The notes: generated by a model not told the origin, from the sequence alone. A stretch of 64,000 nucleotides of DNA from Paralichthys olivaceus (GCF_024713975.1 NC_091110.1:1488001-1552000); one strand, 5' to 3'; counted from the first letter of the stretch, positions 34,657-48,900 are shown. Program-made: numbers and translations.

Positions 34657-34998
34657 AGGTTCAGTGTGTAGAATTTAATAGTGAAGTTGCATATTCCAGT
34701 TGAATACACCTCACACTCGCATTCCCAAAAAAAAAAAAAATCAGTTGTAGCGTTCAATTTTCATGAAAACTCCAATGGTGTTTAGTTTGTCCATTTTCGA
34801 AGACTGTTAAAAAAAATACGGTGGCCTCCGTAGAGAGGATCCGCTCCTGATGTAAATATAAAGTATGTACAGTAAATATAAAGGGCCCATTCTATAGGGT
34901 AAAGAAAACAACAATTCATGCAATTAGATGATTACTCACTAGGATTATTTTATATCAAATTTCTGCCAATAGATCCCTAAATCTTACACACTGGACTT
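34657..34998 (+). mobile_element. piggyBac-type MITE copy 3, complete
   Basis: TTAA at 34653-34656 and 34999-35002. The ends are AGGTTCAGTGTGTAGAATTT and CACACTGGACTT. It is 342 bp long. Confidence 0.85.
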
Positions 34999-35002
34999 TT
35001 AA

Positions 35003-36009
35003 GGGAGAGAAGTGATATTGGGATAATACAGTGGCATGAGCACTTAAATATTGAATGGGGCAAGATTATTATTAGCAATAAACAATATATTGCGGAAAGT
35101 AAACCAAATACACATATGGTATCTTATTTATAAGATAGTTGCGTGCATGAAAAGCTGTTTCAGGAAAAAAGGAATATTGTGCAATGAAGCAAGTTTGCAA
35201 AAGTTAAGAGAAGGACAAAGGGAGAAGGGACGGGACTAAAACATTTAGTTTTTCTCTGTGAATGAACAAAAGCTAGTTACGGGGTTAGAGGTTGTAATTG
35301 TAAGACATGTAACATTTGTGATGGATATATGTGCATGTACAAAAAAGGGTGAGTTTGGCTAATAGTGCCATTTGCTAACAGATGTGTCCAGATGCTGTAT
35401 ATGAGTGAAAAAAATGATCAGACGGACTTGATCAACATTTTTACAAGGATTTTATCAACAATGTTGAAATTTAGATCCCAAGACTTTTACGTATTTTTGT
35501 GTAAGACAGATATTATTTTTTTCAATTTCTATGAATTCTAAGGGAATATATAACCAGTGATAGATTTGTATTGTTAGTTTTGTGTTTTTGTGGTGTAGTT
35601 ATAAGTTTATAGCTTTGTGGAGGTCTTGTTGTGGGCTGCAAGCCATGAGATAATTAATAATAAATAGTAATTGCTGTATATTTTGTTGTTTGAGTCAAAG
35701 TAAATGGATAAACCAGATGAATGAATACATTCACTAAAATCAGTCGATGTGGCAGACTTGGTGCCAGGCTATTCTAACTCTAAAAAACTGTCTAATCCAA
35801 TATCTACTATACTATTGTTTTCATGGAAAAAGAAGAACTATTTATCAGCTAAATAATCAACAAAAGCGTAAAATATTTTGTCCCACACAACAGTTATTAG
35901 GTCAGCAATGACTAACTAACTATAGTAACCAGACGGAAAACACATTTATAAGTGACCTTTTAAGAAGAAATGTTAGTGTTGCATAAAATATATGTCTCTC
36001 ATCATTAAA
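35003..36009. other. Intergenic, no feature recognised
   Basis: AT-rich sequence without coding or repeat signatures I can name. Confidence 0.35.
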
Positions 36010-36760
36010 TTAAATTAAATATTACTTTATTTGTATCGTGCCAAAACATGACACACTATCTCAAGGCAATTTACATAATAAGTTTGTCATCTTCCAAAGT
36101 TATACGTATATACACAATGACCCAGCACTTTGGCAACTGTGGAGAAAAAAAACCTCATTAACAGATAGAAACCTCGAGTGGAACCAGACTCAATGTGTGC
36201 GGTCATCTCCCTTGACCGGTTGGGGTGAGCAGAGACAAATGGGGGAGAGAGAAGAGGTGGATAGAAAAGAGGAAAGAGAGGAGGAACAGATGTGTAATCG
36301 TAATAAAAAAATTATATTTATCGATGTAATGATGTTCTAAATGATAGCAGCACAATACTGAAACTATGGGAGGGGAAAAAACAAAGTAAGTGACATGTAT
36401 AATAAATAGGTGGTTACAGAGAGATGGGGAGAGAAAGGTGCTCAGTGCATGATGGGAGTTTCCCCAGCTGAACTATAGCAGCATAACTAAGGGGTGGTTC
36501 AGGAGAAAGTATTGATCCTGATCCAGCGCTACTATAGGTTTTCTCAAAAAGGAACGTTTTAAGTCTAACCTGAATGTAAAGATGATGTTGACCTCCCCTT
36601 CTACTCGTGAGCCTGTATTCAGTAAGCAAAGCGATCAGTTGGTACAATTTGGTGCTATGTACTTTCTAATATGTGATGGGGCTTTGTTGTTAAGGGCTTA
36701 GTCTGTGAGAACCAGTTGGAGGGTTTTCACAGACTTACTGGGACATCCTTATCAGTTTAT
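36010..36760 (-). pseudogene. L2-like LINE 3' fragment
   Basis: AAAGGTGCTCAGTGCATGAT, then GGGAGTTTCCCCAGC, and GAACGTTTTAAGTCTAACCT match the family's minus-strand end. The segment at 36010-36080 resembles the CTTTATTTGTATAGCRCC terminus. Confidence 0.6.
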
Positions 36761-38220
36761 GCTTTATTTGTGCACATCCCTCCGTAAGCTTACCTTACTG
36801 TGGTTCGCTTTAACTTGGGCTCTGAAGGCCGTTTGAAAGTCAGCGCTTGTCTCCATGATTGCTCTCCAATGTTTGCTTACTGTGATCCTCTTCCTCTTTT
36901 CGTTCAATTCAACCGATTTATCCGTCTGATGCTTCTTTGATGCCTGTGTTATGTAGACAAAAATGTAGCGACTTCGTGAAAACATCCGTCTCTGAGAGGC
37001 TGAGGTAGGGCCTAATACATTAAATGACGCGCTGATCCGAAAATCACTGTGATCCGTAAATGCGTTTTTACTTTTATTAAAGAAAAAGGAAGATCCAATT
37101 ATGTGTCTAACTCATAATTTCAACCAAACGGAAAAAAGCAGGTTGCGTAACGAAGTTTAGCGGTCAACAAAACATCCAGCGTTCCCAACTCACCCTCTTT
37201 CCCTTCCTACACAGGTAAACAGGTGCTTAAACTATGACCCCCGCCCTTATCCTTATGACCTATTTCCTACCAAATTAATAGGATCACAAGTAAACAATAA
37301 ATAACAAATTAACCAAATAATACTCTTATACATCTTATATGATCATAACCAACAAAATAATAATATCTTTCTTTAACTTATTTATGCACGTTGTCATGTT
37401 ATGGTGAAAATTAGTAAATGATTGTATTAGTGCAGACTCAGAGAACTGAACCTATATGTCCAACCATGACTTGTTTAAATAGATTTTGTCAATGTTCAAT
37501 ACCATACTGTGTGTATCATAAGAGTAATGGTGAAGATACATATTTTTCTTACTGTAGCAGCTCAGCATAAAGACAACACACAACTTTGGTTGAAACAAAA
37601 ACAAAGTGCTGATTTATATGGATTATAGCACAAACGGTTCTATTTTACTGTAGCTTCATACAGAATGTTTGATGATGGCAAATAAACGTACGAGATCCCT
37701 CAACCTGTCACAGTATCATTCAGTCTGAACCTGATTTTTTGCCGCAGTGAAAATAGAAAAATACAACTTCAAATGAAACGCCAATAATATCAGCGACAGT
37801 ATTAGTGTCAGTATAAAGTGAATCTGTAAGTGTGTTGGCAGCGAAATATGTTTATGAAGTCAGTGCTCTGCCATGTTTCCAATTAACTTACACAACTCTC
37901 TGGAATTTTTTAAGTCCAGTTTCACAATAATGCAAATTAACATTCTCCCTTACAAACCACGTCCCAAGTATACATGCCAATCATTAGAAAATAAAAGCAA
38001 TAATAAACAACAACAGTTTTGCTCTTTACTGCGACTCATCTCCAGAGGTGCTTTAATCTTCACCGTTACTACATTACTTAATAAAGTATAAATGTGTTAA
38101 GTAACATTGTCTTATTTTTTTGTTTAACCAATTATTTATAAAAACTTAAGATACACATGTATTAATATTGAAAAAAAGAATACAAATAAAAAATCCTTAA
38201 ACAGTTACCATCAGATGTGT
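36761..38220. other. Intergenic, no gene recognised
   Basis: A 73-codon open frame on the minus strand (36764-36985) is basic in its second half but matches no family I know. The rest is AT-rich. Confidence 0.3.
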
Positions 38221-38259
38221 TTATTTCTAAACTGCCCCACATCATCACGATAACAGTGA

Positions 38260-38545
38260 CACTTTGTGCAGCACTGCCATCTAGTGGCTTTTGGAAGGGA
38301 GGAAATAAGGATCTGGTGGTTAACTGTGTCAAATGCAGCAGAAAGGTCCAGAATGATGAGGACAGAGGAGAGAGAGGCTGCTCCAGCAGTGTGAAGATGC
38401 TCAGAGACAGCAAGGAGTGCAGTCTCAGATGAGTGGGATGCCTTGAAGCCAGACTGATGAGGATCAAGAAGGTTGTTCTGGTGAAGTTAGGGAGAGATGA
38501 TTAAAGATGGCATGTTCAAGGAGGTTGGAAAGTTTTTTGGGGTTG
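38260..38545 (-). pseudogene. LINE reverse-transcriptase fragment
   Basis: Minus-strand reading gives SGFKASHSSETALLAVSEHL, then SSVLIILDLSAAFDTVNHQI, the RT fingers/palm motif of fish non-LTR elements. It is about 95 codons and is then lost. Confidence 0.75.
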
Positions 38546-40077
38546 GGTAATGAAGAGTTATATTATTATTGATAAAAAAAATCAAGACAGAAAAGGAGGA
38601 GAGTATTTATTGGATTTATGAATTGCTTTGTGGGGTATAAGACCTGGAAGCTGGACATTCCCCACCCATGTTAAAATGTTTCAAACAGCGCAGAATAAAA
38701 ATGTCTTTGCTAGATATAAACAAGAGCAGCACTTATTATTGTGTATTTGTGAGCACTTCTGATTCAGTTTCATTAAGTTTTATCAAAACACTACTACTGT
38801 AGTCACAAATGCTACTACTGTAGTCACAAATACCCCCAAATGAAATTGGGCAACACATCCTATTTTGAGAAGAACAAAAGCAAATATAAAAAACTTTATC
38901 AATAGTCCAAAAACTAGTCAATCCCCACCCTTTCAGCTTTTCACAAGGGCTTAGGAGTCAAGATTTATTTATTTGTCTTTATGTTATTATCATTACATAT
39001 AAATTAGACTTATTTCATTTATTGTTCTGGTAACAGAGCTGCTCGTCATATTATTTTTTAATCAGCTAAGTGTGAAATTCCAGTGCAAAAATGAATGGAG
39101 TCAAAAATGTAGTTGATCTGATAAATGGAAACATTGGAACCAACAAGAAAAGAGTGTATGTTTTCATGTTGCCAAACTGTCACCATCACATGAATTTAAC
39201 AGTAGCTCAACAATGATATTTTCAGTGATAATCATTGACATTGTGAAATTTTATTCCACACTCACTGTAAAATGTAGGTGATTAGTATTCACTTTTCAGC
39301 AGATGCAGGTGAAAATTATAGTGGTTAAGACACTCACAAAAAAATTCAACATACGTTTGTCACAGTTTAATAAAACTTCCTTATTATACAAAGGCATCTG
39401 ATGTGGTTTTGTTCATTCTAAAGTGAATAAAATATATTTATGAGGCAAAAATCTAACTTAAAACTTTTGCAAAAATAACTGTCACAGAAACCTCATACAT
39501 GCAAACTAACAGACAATCAAAAGAGAGCTGTGATTTGCTGTCAATGCAGACATCATATTAGTGTGATATTAAATGTTTCTGCAGAATTGACTAGAAGTTA
39601 ACACCGTAGCTGACAAATGACATGTGTAACTTAACACAGAGCAGCCAGATTCATATATACAGAATGTTACGTAGGTATGAGCTGTGTTTTTTCCCTCCGA
39701 ACATGTCAGAGGTGCCTATTGCATGGGTTACAATTCTGAAAACATTGTCACGACACTGAAATGACTAATAGATTAATCAAAAAATTATAAAGGGACCTAA
39801 TCCATGTATTTACGAATTGAAAATGATGCAGAGACACTTGTGGCAAAAAAGGAAAATAGTAGTTTCTTGTAAACATCTGTCTTTTGTAACAAATGGAGTG
39901 AACAAAGAAAAATGAAAAAATAAAACACCAGTCATTGGTGCAACTTTGTACAATACTGTATTACCACAAAGAATACGCGCCACTAAAAACACAGACATGA
40001 AGTGATTTTAAGAGTAATACCTCAATAAATACATGACTAAATTTTGAGATTGATTTTTGTTTATCAATAATACTTCA
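38546..40077. other. Intergenic, no gene recognised
   Basis: A two-unit tandem repeat (GCTACTACTGTAGTCACAAA) lies near 38790-38832. The rest is AT-rich. Confidence 0.35.
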
Positions 40078-40406
40078 AGGTGCAGTGTGTAGAATTTTGT
40101 GATATCTAGTGTTGAAATTGCATGTTGCAGCTGAACACCCCTCACCTCACCCTCTCCTCTCAAACATGAAAAAGTTTAGTTAAGTTTGTCCAGTCTGGAC
40201 TAATGTAAAAAAACATGGCGGCCTCTGTAGAGAGGACCCCCTCAATGAAAATATAAAGTATTTAAATATAAAGGGCCTTTTCTGGGGTAAAGAAAACTAC
40301 AATTCATACACTTGATGAAATTAACTAGTGAAAACATCATGAGGATTATTCTACATTAAATTTCTGTAAATAGATCCCTTTCACCTAAATCTTACACACT
40401 GGACCT
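40078..40406 (+). mobile_element. piggyBac-type MITE copy 4
   Basis: The left target is mutated (TTCA) and the right is TTAA at 40407-40410. The ends are AGGTGCAGTGTGTAGAATTT and ACACACTGGACCT. Confidence 0.8.
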
Positions 40407-41394
40407 TTAAGTTCAAGATGGACTTTTAATGCTGATATGTAACATTCAGCTTTAGCTCATCACTGATGTGTTTTTCGAACAAATTAACAGCCTGCCAAAT
40501 AATGAAGATGATTCAGCAACTGACAGGTTTTACATCAAAACATCTGGAGTGTTGAAGTGATGTTGAGATTCACTGACTTCAGCTTAAAAGCAATTTAAAA
40601 CAACTGGGGGGTAAAAGTGAAACAATGGATTGTGCAACTCCTTGATAGAAATAGTCTATATTCTCAGCCACCAGAGCACCAGGAGAAGCAGTGAGGACAG
40701 ATATGAAAATAGACTGCTTTTACTAAAATGATGAACTTATAAAAAAAAACCTGCAGGTTTAAGAGACTTCTAAATGAAGCTTGTGATCCACCAATATTAT
40801 TATACAGTGCTTGTGTTGTGGGATAACACAACTGTGAACATGTGAGAATGAAGTCTGGTTCAGTGTTCACTCAGAGCCATTCTCGTTTGAAATGAATTCT
40901 GGTGGTCCTGAGTGGATAGTGGTCTTCACATGTCAAATGGGTTAAAATAATTTACATTTCTAAAATAATTTTTGCTCATTCAGATCACAATGAAGTTTAA
41001 AAAGGTTTGAACAAACTGAATCAAAGATCTACCACATTTTTCACATCTAACAAGTTCAATTGAATAACAGCACTTTTGCTGGATCACTTATGTGATGATT
41101 CAACTACCAGTTTTAAAATCCACACTGCAAAATCTTGTCTTTAACACTATCCTTGGAAAAGTAACTCAAAATGGGCAGGAATGTTTTTACATGGTTAACA
41201 GAAGTTTCGGACCTCAATACTTTGTTACTGACTTAATTGCGTCCAAGGCACAGACCATCAGTGGCTGTCAAGAACCAAACGTGAGCAAGTATCGTAAAGA
41301 GAAGAATGGCAATTAAAAAAAATCTTATTCTCAGCTGTGAAGGATCGTTCTCTGACCAGAAGGTGGACCGTTCCATCCCCTCCTTCCCTGTTCC
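40407..41394. other. Intergenic, no feature recognised
   Basis: AT-rich. Nothing beyond chance open frames. Confidence 0.35.
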
Positions 41395-41605
41395 ACATGT
41401 CAAAGTGTCCGTGGGCAAGACACTGAACCCCAAAGTGCCCCTGATGGCTGTGCCCGCAGTGTATGAATGATGTGTGATAGAGAAGGTGCTGCACATAGAA
41501 GCACTGTATGAATGCTTGTGCGAATGGGTGGACGGCAAAACTGTAAGCACTTTGAGTGGTCATCAAGACAAGTAAAGCGCTGTGTAAATACATCGAAGAT
41601 GATCA
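41395..41605 (+). repeat. tRNA-headed SINE copy, head missing
   Basis: GACACTGAACCCCAAAGTGC, then GAGTGGTCATCAAGACAAGT, then AAAGCGCTGTGTAAATAC follow the family consensus in plus orientation. Confidence 0.65.
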
Positions 41606-42895
41606 TAGTGGGATTTTTGTATGTCCGCAAATCATTCAATCATTCAACACTGATTTGAACATGACGGTTTCTACTTCTGATATCAAGATCTGCAGTAGAC
41701 ACTCAATATAGACTGTAAACCCTTGGAACACATTTCTCTTTCTAAGAGAGGTCGATGACATGAAGCTCTCATGAGGGACTTATAGTTGAATAAGCTAGTG
41801 AAACATCAAAAACATCAAGAACCCCACTTAATTACATCTGGCACTCTTATTACTAGTTGTCATTTGAAAGGAGAGATTAAGAGAGTGACCAACTGTAGCA
41901 GGGTCACAGCTCCTCTGCTGGTGTACAAATTGTACATGGATGACTGTGGGAAGGACATAGTGTGAACATTTTAAGGAGAGTGTTAGAGCTAAAACAGTGT
42001 TTTTTAGACGTTCAAATGTTAAAACAATCACTTTGTATTGGGAAAAAAGTATTGTTTTGCCACCTGCAAAAATCTTAGGTATTGAATCATCACTGACATG
42101 GAAACATTTTCAGCAACAACAGTAGACAATACATTTAAATATGGTTCACAGAATCCTACAAACAGTGCAGTGTAACCTGTGTCCTGGTTTCTAACTTTTA
42201 AACACATACAGTGGTTCTGTATCCAGCCAACGTTGGCGGCTCATGTAGAGACTGAAAAGGAGTGGTTTACAGATTATCTGTGGAAACAGGAAGCATACTG
42301 AAATTTCCAAACACAAAGTGCACTCACAGTTACACAAGTATATCACAGAAACATTTAAAGAACAAGGAGATCATTACCTACAAAGAAGATCAGTACAAGC
42401 ATGAAAAAAATCCCACAAAGATTCCTTTTATATTTCCAACAGATGAGAATCAGTCCATTTTGGGCAGCAAAGGCCAGACAGGGGCCATCCATTGTGGCAA
42501 AGTATCCTTGTACTTCAAGGGCTGTGGTTATTTGTATATGGGACCAACAATTCTCCATTCTTTCGAGAAAAATGTGTTTTAAAATCATGTAAGATTCTCA
42601 ATTTCAAAATCCTTCTTCAAAACACCCAATGGGCCATTTTAAAATCCATCTCATCAATGTTGTACATAGTTGTCTCAGCCACACCTCCAGAGCCCCTCTC
42701 CTCGTCTCTCAGAGTTTTCAGTTTCCTTTTCATTTCAAAGCACAACTAGTCCCAGAAGTCTTTTTGTTCTTCTTTCTGTTTTCTTCTCAGTACAGTCGTT
42801 TTGGAGAGGTGGGATGTCACTGTTTCCTGTAGCTAGGTCAATAGTTGCGTACAGGTCTCTCGCTGTTGTCAGGAGGGGAGAGTGTTAATGGGGTC
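41606..42895 (-). other. 3' flank or UTR of mvb12b
   Basis: No exon is recognised below the stop at 42896. The 3' UTR must lie here, but no canonical AATAAA stands out close to the stop. Confidence 0.35.
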
Positions 42896-42982
42896 TCAGG
42901 CCTCAGAGCTCAGAGAGGTCCTTGTTGGACTCGGAGGGAGGCGAGCTGCTGCGCTGTGCTCTGTGCGGAAACTGTAATCATA
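42896..42982 (-). CDS. mvb12b: mvb12b last coding exon
   Basis: This exon is 87 bp including the TGA at 42896-42898. It encodes [20 protein letters not shown], then RTSLSSEA. The acceptor is CTGTCAG. Confidence 0.93.
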   Translation of the reverse strand, partial: YDYSFRTEHSAAARLPPSPTRTSLSSEA

Positions 42983-45900
42983 CTGACAGAGGGAGAGATG
43001 TACATTATTTTCTACTCTGGATTGTTCATCAAATCATCTGGGGCCTTATTTATAACTGTTGCATACGCACAAAACAGGGCCTGAAACATGCGTACTCCAC
43101 TTCTCACGCAAATGTTGGATTTTTAAAAAAAATTTTTTAAACATGACGGCAAAATGTTAGCATTTCCATGCAAACTCTGACTCACGCGTACAAACATTTT
43201 GGAGACGGAAAAGTGGCAATGCAGACGTGAGGTGGTGAACTGAAGCGGATTATTGATCCACTTCATCATTTACATTAAAACCAACAGCTTTACTTCTGCT
43301 CGCGCAACATAACTGTTCCATAAGAACCTTCAATTGAAAAAGATATAAAAACTAACAGCGAATTACGTTCAGATAAACAGCAGAGTTGCAGAGTCATTCA
43401 TGTTTTTTAATAATATCTTCTAACACTGTTTGTGTATCATTAAGGACGAGTGTCAGTAAAATCGCTTCAGTGAACGTGACTGTGCCATCAGGTGCACAGA
43501 GCGCACTGGAGATCACTCACAAAAATATAGAAAAACGATTTACTTTCAAACTTCTATTTCCAAATAATATCCCAGAGTGGAGGTTAAGATCCACTGGTGT
43601 TTGAAGGAATCAGACTAATTGCTCTAAATATATAAATACTGCAGTGACAGCTACTTAGACAGCTTCTCTCTGATCATCATAGCACAAAGAAAGCCTTGGC
43701 AAAGGTCACTCATGACCTTCTAATAGCCTCAGATCAAGGGTTTGTGTCAGTGCTTGTCCTGTTAGATGTCAGTGCAGCATTCAACACTATTGATCATCAG
43801 ATTTTATTACAGAGACTAGAACAGTTAATTGGCATTAAAGGAACTGCCATAAACTGGTTTAAATCCTATTTTTCAGATCGATTCCAATTTGTGCAAATGA
43901 ATGATGAGCCATCTGTGTGCACCAAAGTTAACCACGGTGTTCCACAGGGTTCTGTGCTCTGCCCAATTTTATTCTCATTACATATTCTTCCACTAGGAAA
44001 CATTATTATCAGAACACACTGTAAATTTCCACTGCTATGCCAATGACACCCAGTTATACTAAAACCTGGATAACCCGCAATTTTCTCTTATTAAATTCAG
44101 ATAAAACAGAAAATGTATCTCTAAGGTGTTTAGGGCAGAGTATTAGAACCTCTAATGATATAGCTGCACTAGATGACATTGCCCTTGCTTCCAATGAAAC
44201 AGTCAGGAATTTGGGAGTCATCTTTGATCCTGATTTTTCCTTTGATTTTCACTTAAAACAAATTTCTAGGACCGCCTTCTTTCACTTACGTAACTTAAAA
44301 TGTCATGTCCTGTCTCGAAAATGCAGAAAAACTAGTCGACGCATTTGTTACATCCAGACTTGATTATTGTACCCATTAGCTTGTCCAAAATGCTGCAGCA
44401 CGTGTCCTGACAAGAACCTGTATTTCCTATGATTCACAAAAATACAGTGGATCAAACTAGAATCCCCACTGACCTCTGGTGGACACATAGTGGAACCACA
44501 TTCTTCAACACAAACCAGTGGAGCATCTTATTTTCATATACAAAAATATCTCTTATACAAGTTAGGGGACAATTCCTGTCTATTACAACTTGTGTCTTTA
44601 TAGAAATACTAAAATTAAGTCCTGGGTACATTTCTGATCTGATTGTCCTGTTGACTGCTCGTGTACTTGACATATTCCCACATCTCAGGAGCTCTATTGG
44701 TGACAACAGGGTTATCATGACCAATGGAAATGATTGACAAGCTTTAATTCTGCTTAAATATTATGAGAACTGTAACCTGTACCTGACTACATCTGTCTAC
44801 TCACCTCTTTCTCGATCTCAGTCAGGGACTTAATCGTGATGTTCATCAGATCCACCTGCTGCAGCTGGACATAAACAGAACTGGTTGATGAGTTATAAGT
44901 ACGTTCAATCACTGACTTCAAAGTTCTAATTATTCCCTTTCCGCTTATTCCTCTGTTACATTAAACATTCACCAGTGCAGAATTGTTAAACCTAAGACTC
45001 AACTCAGATAAGTTAAAGGTAACTTACATCAGACGAGGCACAGGCAAACTTCTCAGATATCATGAAAGGCACTCCATCCATTGCTAAAAAAAGACAGTTA
45101 AAATAGGAACTGTTACATAAATGTATCTTCATCAGCAAAACCACAGAAATAACTGCAAAAACATAAATTCATCTATTAAAGGTACAGTGTGTAGAATTTT
45201 GTGATCTCTAGTGTTGAAGTTGCATGTTCCAGCTGAACACACCCCTCCCCTTCCAAACATGAAAAAGAACCTGAGGTGAAAAACATGGAGGCCTTCACAA
45301 AGAGGACCCCCTCCATGTAAATATAAAGTTGTGAAATATAAAGGGCCCATTCTATGGTAAAGAAAACAACAATTCATACAATTTAGGTGGAGGAGCTGGT
45401 GAAGAGGGCCGTCTGCTCCGTGTGGCTCTACCCAATATTCGATAACGTGAGCATAGACGATAAATATCGCACATCCCTACTGGTTGGAAGATTAAAACTT
45501 TTGGGAAGAGAATGTTGAGAAGAAGACAGAAGTTATTCTTGCTGACCTGAGATAGCATACAGGCTAGAGTTCTGGTGCTCATAGTCTGGTCTGGTCGTGT
45601 TTTTCCCTCTGAAGCTAGCCGGTAGGGTCATGGAAATATGCCTTTGAACAAAATAAACACAAGAGTATTAAACATCTGGTTAGTTCAGTGCTGAGTTGAG
45701 TCCAAGTGACAATTGATCAAAGGTTTAAGAGATTCCCTGAAGGGAAATTCCCTGAAATTCAAGAGGCCAAAAGAAATGATTTGTGAGGCCACTGTGACCT
45801 GGCCCTAGGACCTTTGATCACATAGATCTAATCAGTTAATTTGTGAGTCCAAGTGAACATGTGTGCCAAATTTGAAAGAATTCCATTACTGTGTTCCTGA

Positions 45901-48900
45901 GATATCCCATTCACAAGGCAATACATGTGTTTGAGAGGTCACAGTAACCTTTATCCAAAATTGAAACATTTTTGAATCAGAATTTGACCAGATGTAATGA
46001 AATTCCCTAAGGGCAGTCCTCATAGAACACATCCACAGGGGTGCGAGGTCACTGTGTGCTTGATCCTTGATCTTCAGGCACCAAAATCTAATCAGTTCAT
46101 CTTTGTGACCTAGACTTGTGCCGACCAAAATCAAATCCAAGACCAAGTGAATGTTTCTGCCAATTGAAAAGTTTCCCTAGAGAAGTTCTGGAGATACTGC
46201 ATTCATAGGGCAAAAATTGGCTTTTTGAAGAGGCAGTGACCTTAAACAATGACCACAAAATTCGAATCAGGTCATCCTTGAGACCAAGTGAATGTTTGTG
46301 CCAAATGTAATGAAAAATCCCGACATACATTGCTGATATATCACATTCACAACATAAGGTCACATTACATTTTTACCTTCTAATCAGTTAATCTTTGAGC
46401 TGAAGTGAATGTTTATATCAAGCTGATCTTAAGCACGTGATTATCACGTTCAAGAAAAACATTAACATACACTGCTCAAAAAAATTAAGGGAACACTTAA
46501 AGCACACATTAGATCGTGATGAGCAAATTATTCAAGTTGAAAATCTTTACTGTATAATTTGCTGAGATCAAAATACAATGGTCAATGGAAACCAAAATCA
46601 TCAACCCATTGAGGACTGGATTCAAAATCACACCAAAAATCAATGTAAAAAATTGAAATCACAAAGACTGATTTAACTTGTTTGATTTTCATCATGGCAA
46701 CTCATAATGTGACTCAGTAGTGTGTATTGCATTCCTGTATGCACGCCTGACAACGTCTGGACGTGCTCCTGATGAGTCAGCGGATGGTTTCTTGGGGGAT
46801 TTCCTCCCTACCTGGATCAGGGTATCAGCAAACTCCTGGACAGTCTGCGGCAGTATTGGTGGCGTCGGATGCATTGATAAATAACGTCCAATATGTGTTC
46901 AATTGGTTAAAGGTCAGGGGAACAGGACGCCAGGTTAATGGCATCAATGCCATCGTCATCCAGTAACTGCCTACACACAATGGCTCTGAGGATTTCATCC
47001 TGGTACAGCAGTCAAGGTGCCTTTGGCTATGACATGGAGGTCTGTGTGTCCCCAGACCATCCCTGACCCACTGCAAAACCAGTGCTGGATGATGTTAAAT
47101 GCAGCATAACGTTCACCACAGCGTCTCCAGACTATTTCATGCCTGTCACATGTGCTCAGTGTGAACCAGCTCTCATCTATGAAGAGAATTGGGCACCAGT
47201 GGCAAACCTGCCAATACCAGTGTTCTCTGGTGAATGCCATTCGAGCTGCATGGTGCTGGGCTGTGAGCACAGGTCCCACTAGAGGACATCGGGCCCTCAT
47301 GCTAAGTCTGTTTCTGACAGTTTGATTAGAAACATGCACATCTGTAGCCTGCTGGAGGTCATTTTGTAGAGCTCTGGTTGTGCTTCTCGTGTTACTACTC
47401 ACACTAAGGAGCAGATAGCAGTCCTGCTGCTGGGTTGTTGACCTTTTACAGCCCTGTCCAGCACCCATTGTGTAACAGCCAGTCTCCTGGTATTCTCCAT
47501 ACCACCTTCAGGAGATGGACTACCTGTACAACCTGATTGTGCTGCAGATACTGCCTCATGCTACCAGTAGTGACAAGGACAATAGCAGAACACAAAACTA
47601 GAGAAGAATCAGTCAGGAAGGATGAGGAGAGAGAGAAGCTGTCTGTGGCCAGCACATGCAAAATCATTTCCTTTTTGGGGGTTTGTCCTGACTTTGCTTC
47701 TCCATTGCACCTGTTGTCACATTCATTTGCAAATCTTACCAAAGAAACTGATTCATTATCACCTGAGCTTCCTAAATGGACAGATTGATATCCCTGAAGT
47801 TTAACTGACTTGGTGTTATACTGTGACTATTAAGTGTTACCTTAATGTTTTTGAGCAAGGTATATTGTTATAAAAGATGCCTTCTTGTTAGATACTTTCC
47901 TGTGTCGAATCAAATTGCTAATGCCTAATTCCTAATCAAGTCAATATCATTAGACCATACACCACACTGGAAGGATTAGGGTTAGTCAGGTACTAAAATA
48001 CAGTCTTGTCTCATCTGGCTACATTTTTCTTCCTGGTCTTAAACCTCAAAAAACCCCTATGAAGTTGTGGATCGACTAAAATTGGAAACCCATAGATATC
48101 TGTCAATACCAAGTCCAATCCCATACTTGTTTTACATTATTTAAATGGCATGTTTGTAAAAGGTTTGTTTTTTTGACAAGATATGAATGAAGAATCGTTT
48201 CAAAGACATTTAAATCACTCTGAATAAAATGCATAATGTACTAGAAACTGAACTTCACAGCAGACAACTTCATTTGTTTCTTTCTGTAAGTAAATGGACC
48301 ATTCCTCCTCAGTCTTCACTGTGATCTAAACATAGATGTCCCAGCCGATAGTGTAAATGCATGTATATTTATCAGCTTGTTACATTAATCAGACAAATGT
48401 AAGTACACACATACAAACAGAATAAGTGTGAACATACTTAGGCATAGGAGCTGCTGGGACTGGGGCTGAGCTGGAGGAGGAATTCACATTCTGGATATTG
48501 TTGGTTGTTGGTGTATGCGTAGAATCCTGGGTCCGAGGTACGTTCCCCATGCGATACCAAATTCCCATGTTGTTGAGCTCTCTGTCAAACAAGTAAATTC
48601 ACATTATCAAGCAGAAAGAACTGAAAATAACTGAAAAAAAAATCATAAAATGGGAGAAATCTCAGGCAGAACCAGCCATCTTCCTCAACCGATCGTGGTG
48701 TGAGGAGATTCAACAGTTGAATCTTCCTGTACGAATTGGTACCAAAGTATTGGTTCTCATGACATCCCTAGTCCTTTGATAAAGTACAATCCATCAATGC
48801 CATCGTCTGACGCTGGCTGTCAGCTGGATCGAACCATGGCTCAAAATTACTGCCAGATCATTTTAACATGTATTTTTGTATTTCAACATATCGGACTGAG

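Noticed and set aside
36764..36985. 73-codon basic open frame on the minus strand
   Set aside because: No homology recognised, no splice context, and it lies beside an L2 tail.
42262..42888. Several overlapping open frames on both strands
   Set aside because: They lie in the likely mvb12b 3' flank and none resembles a known protein.
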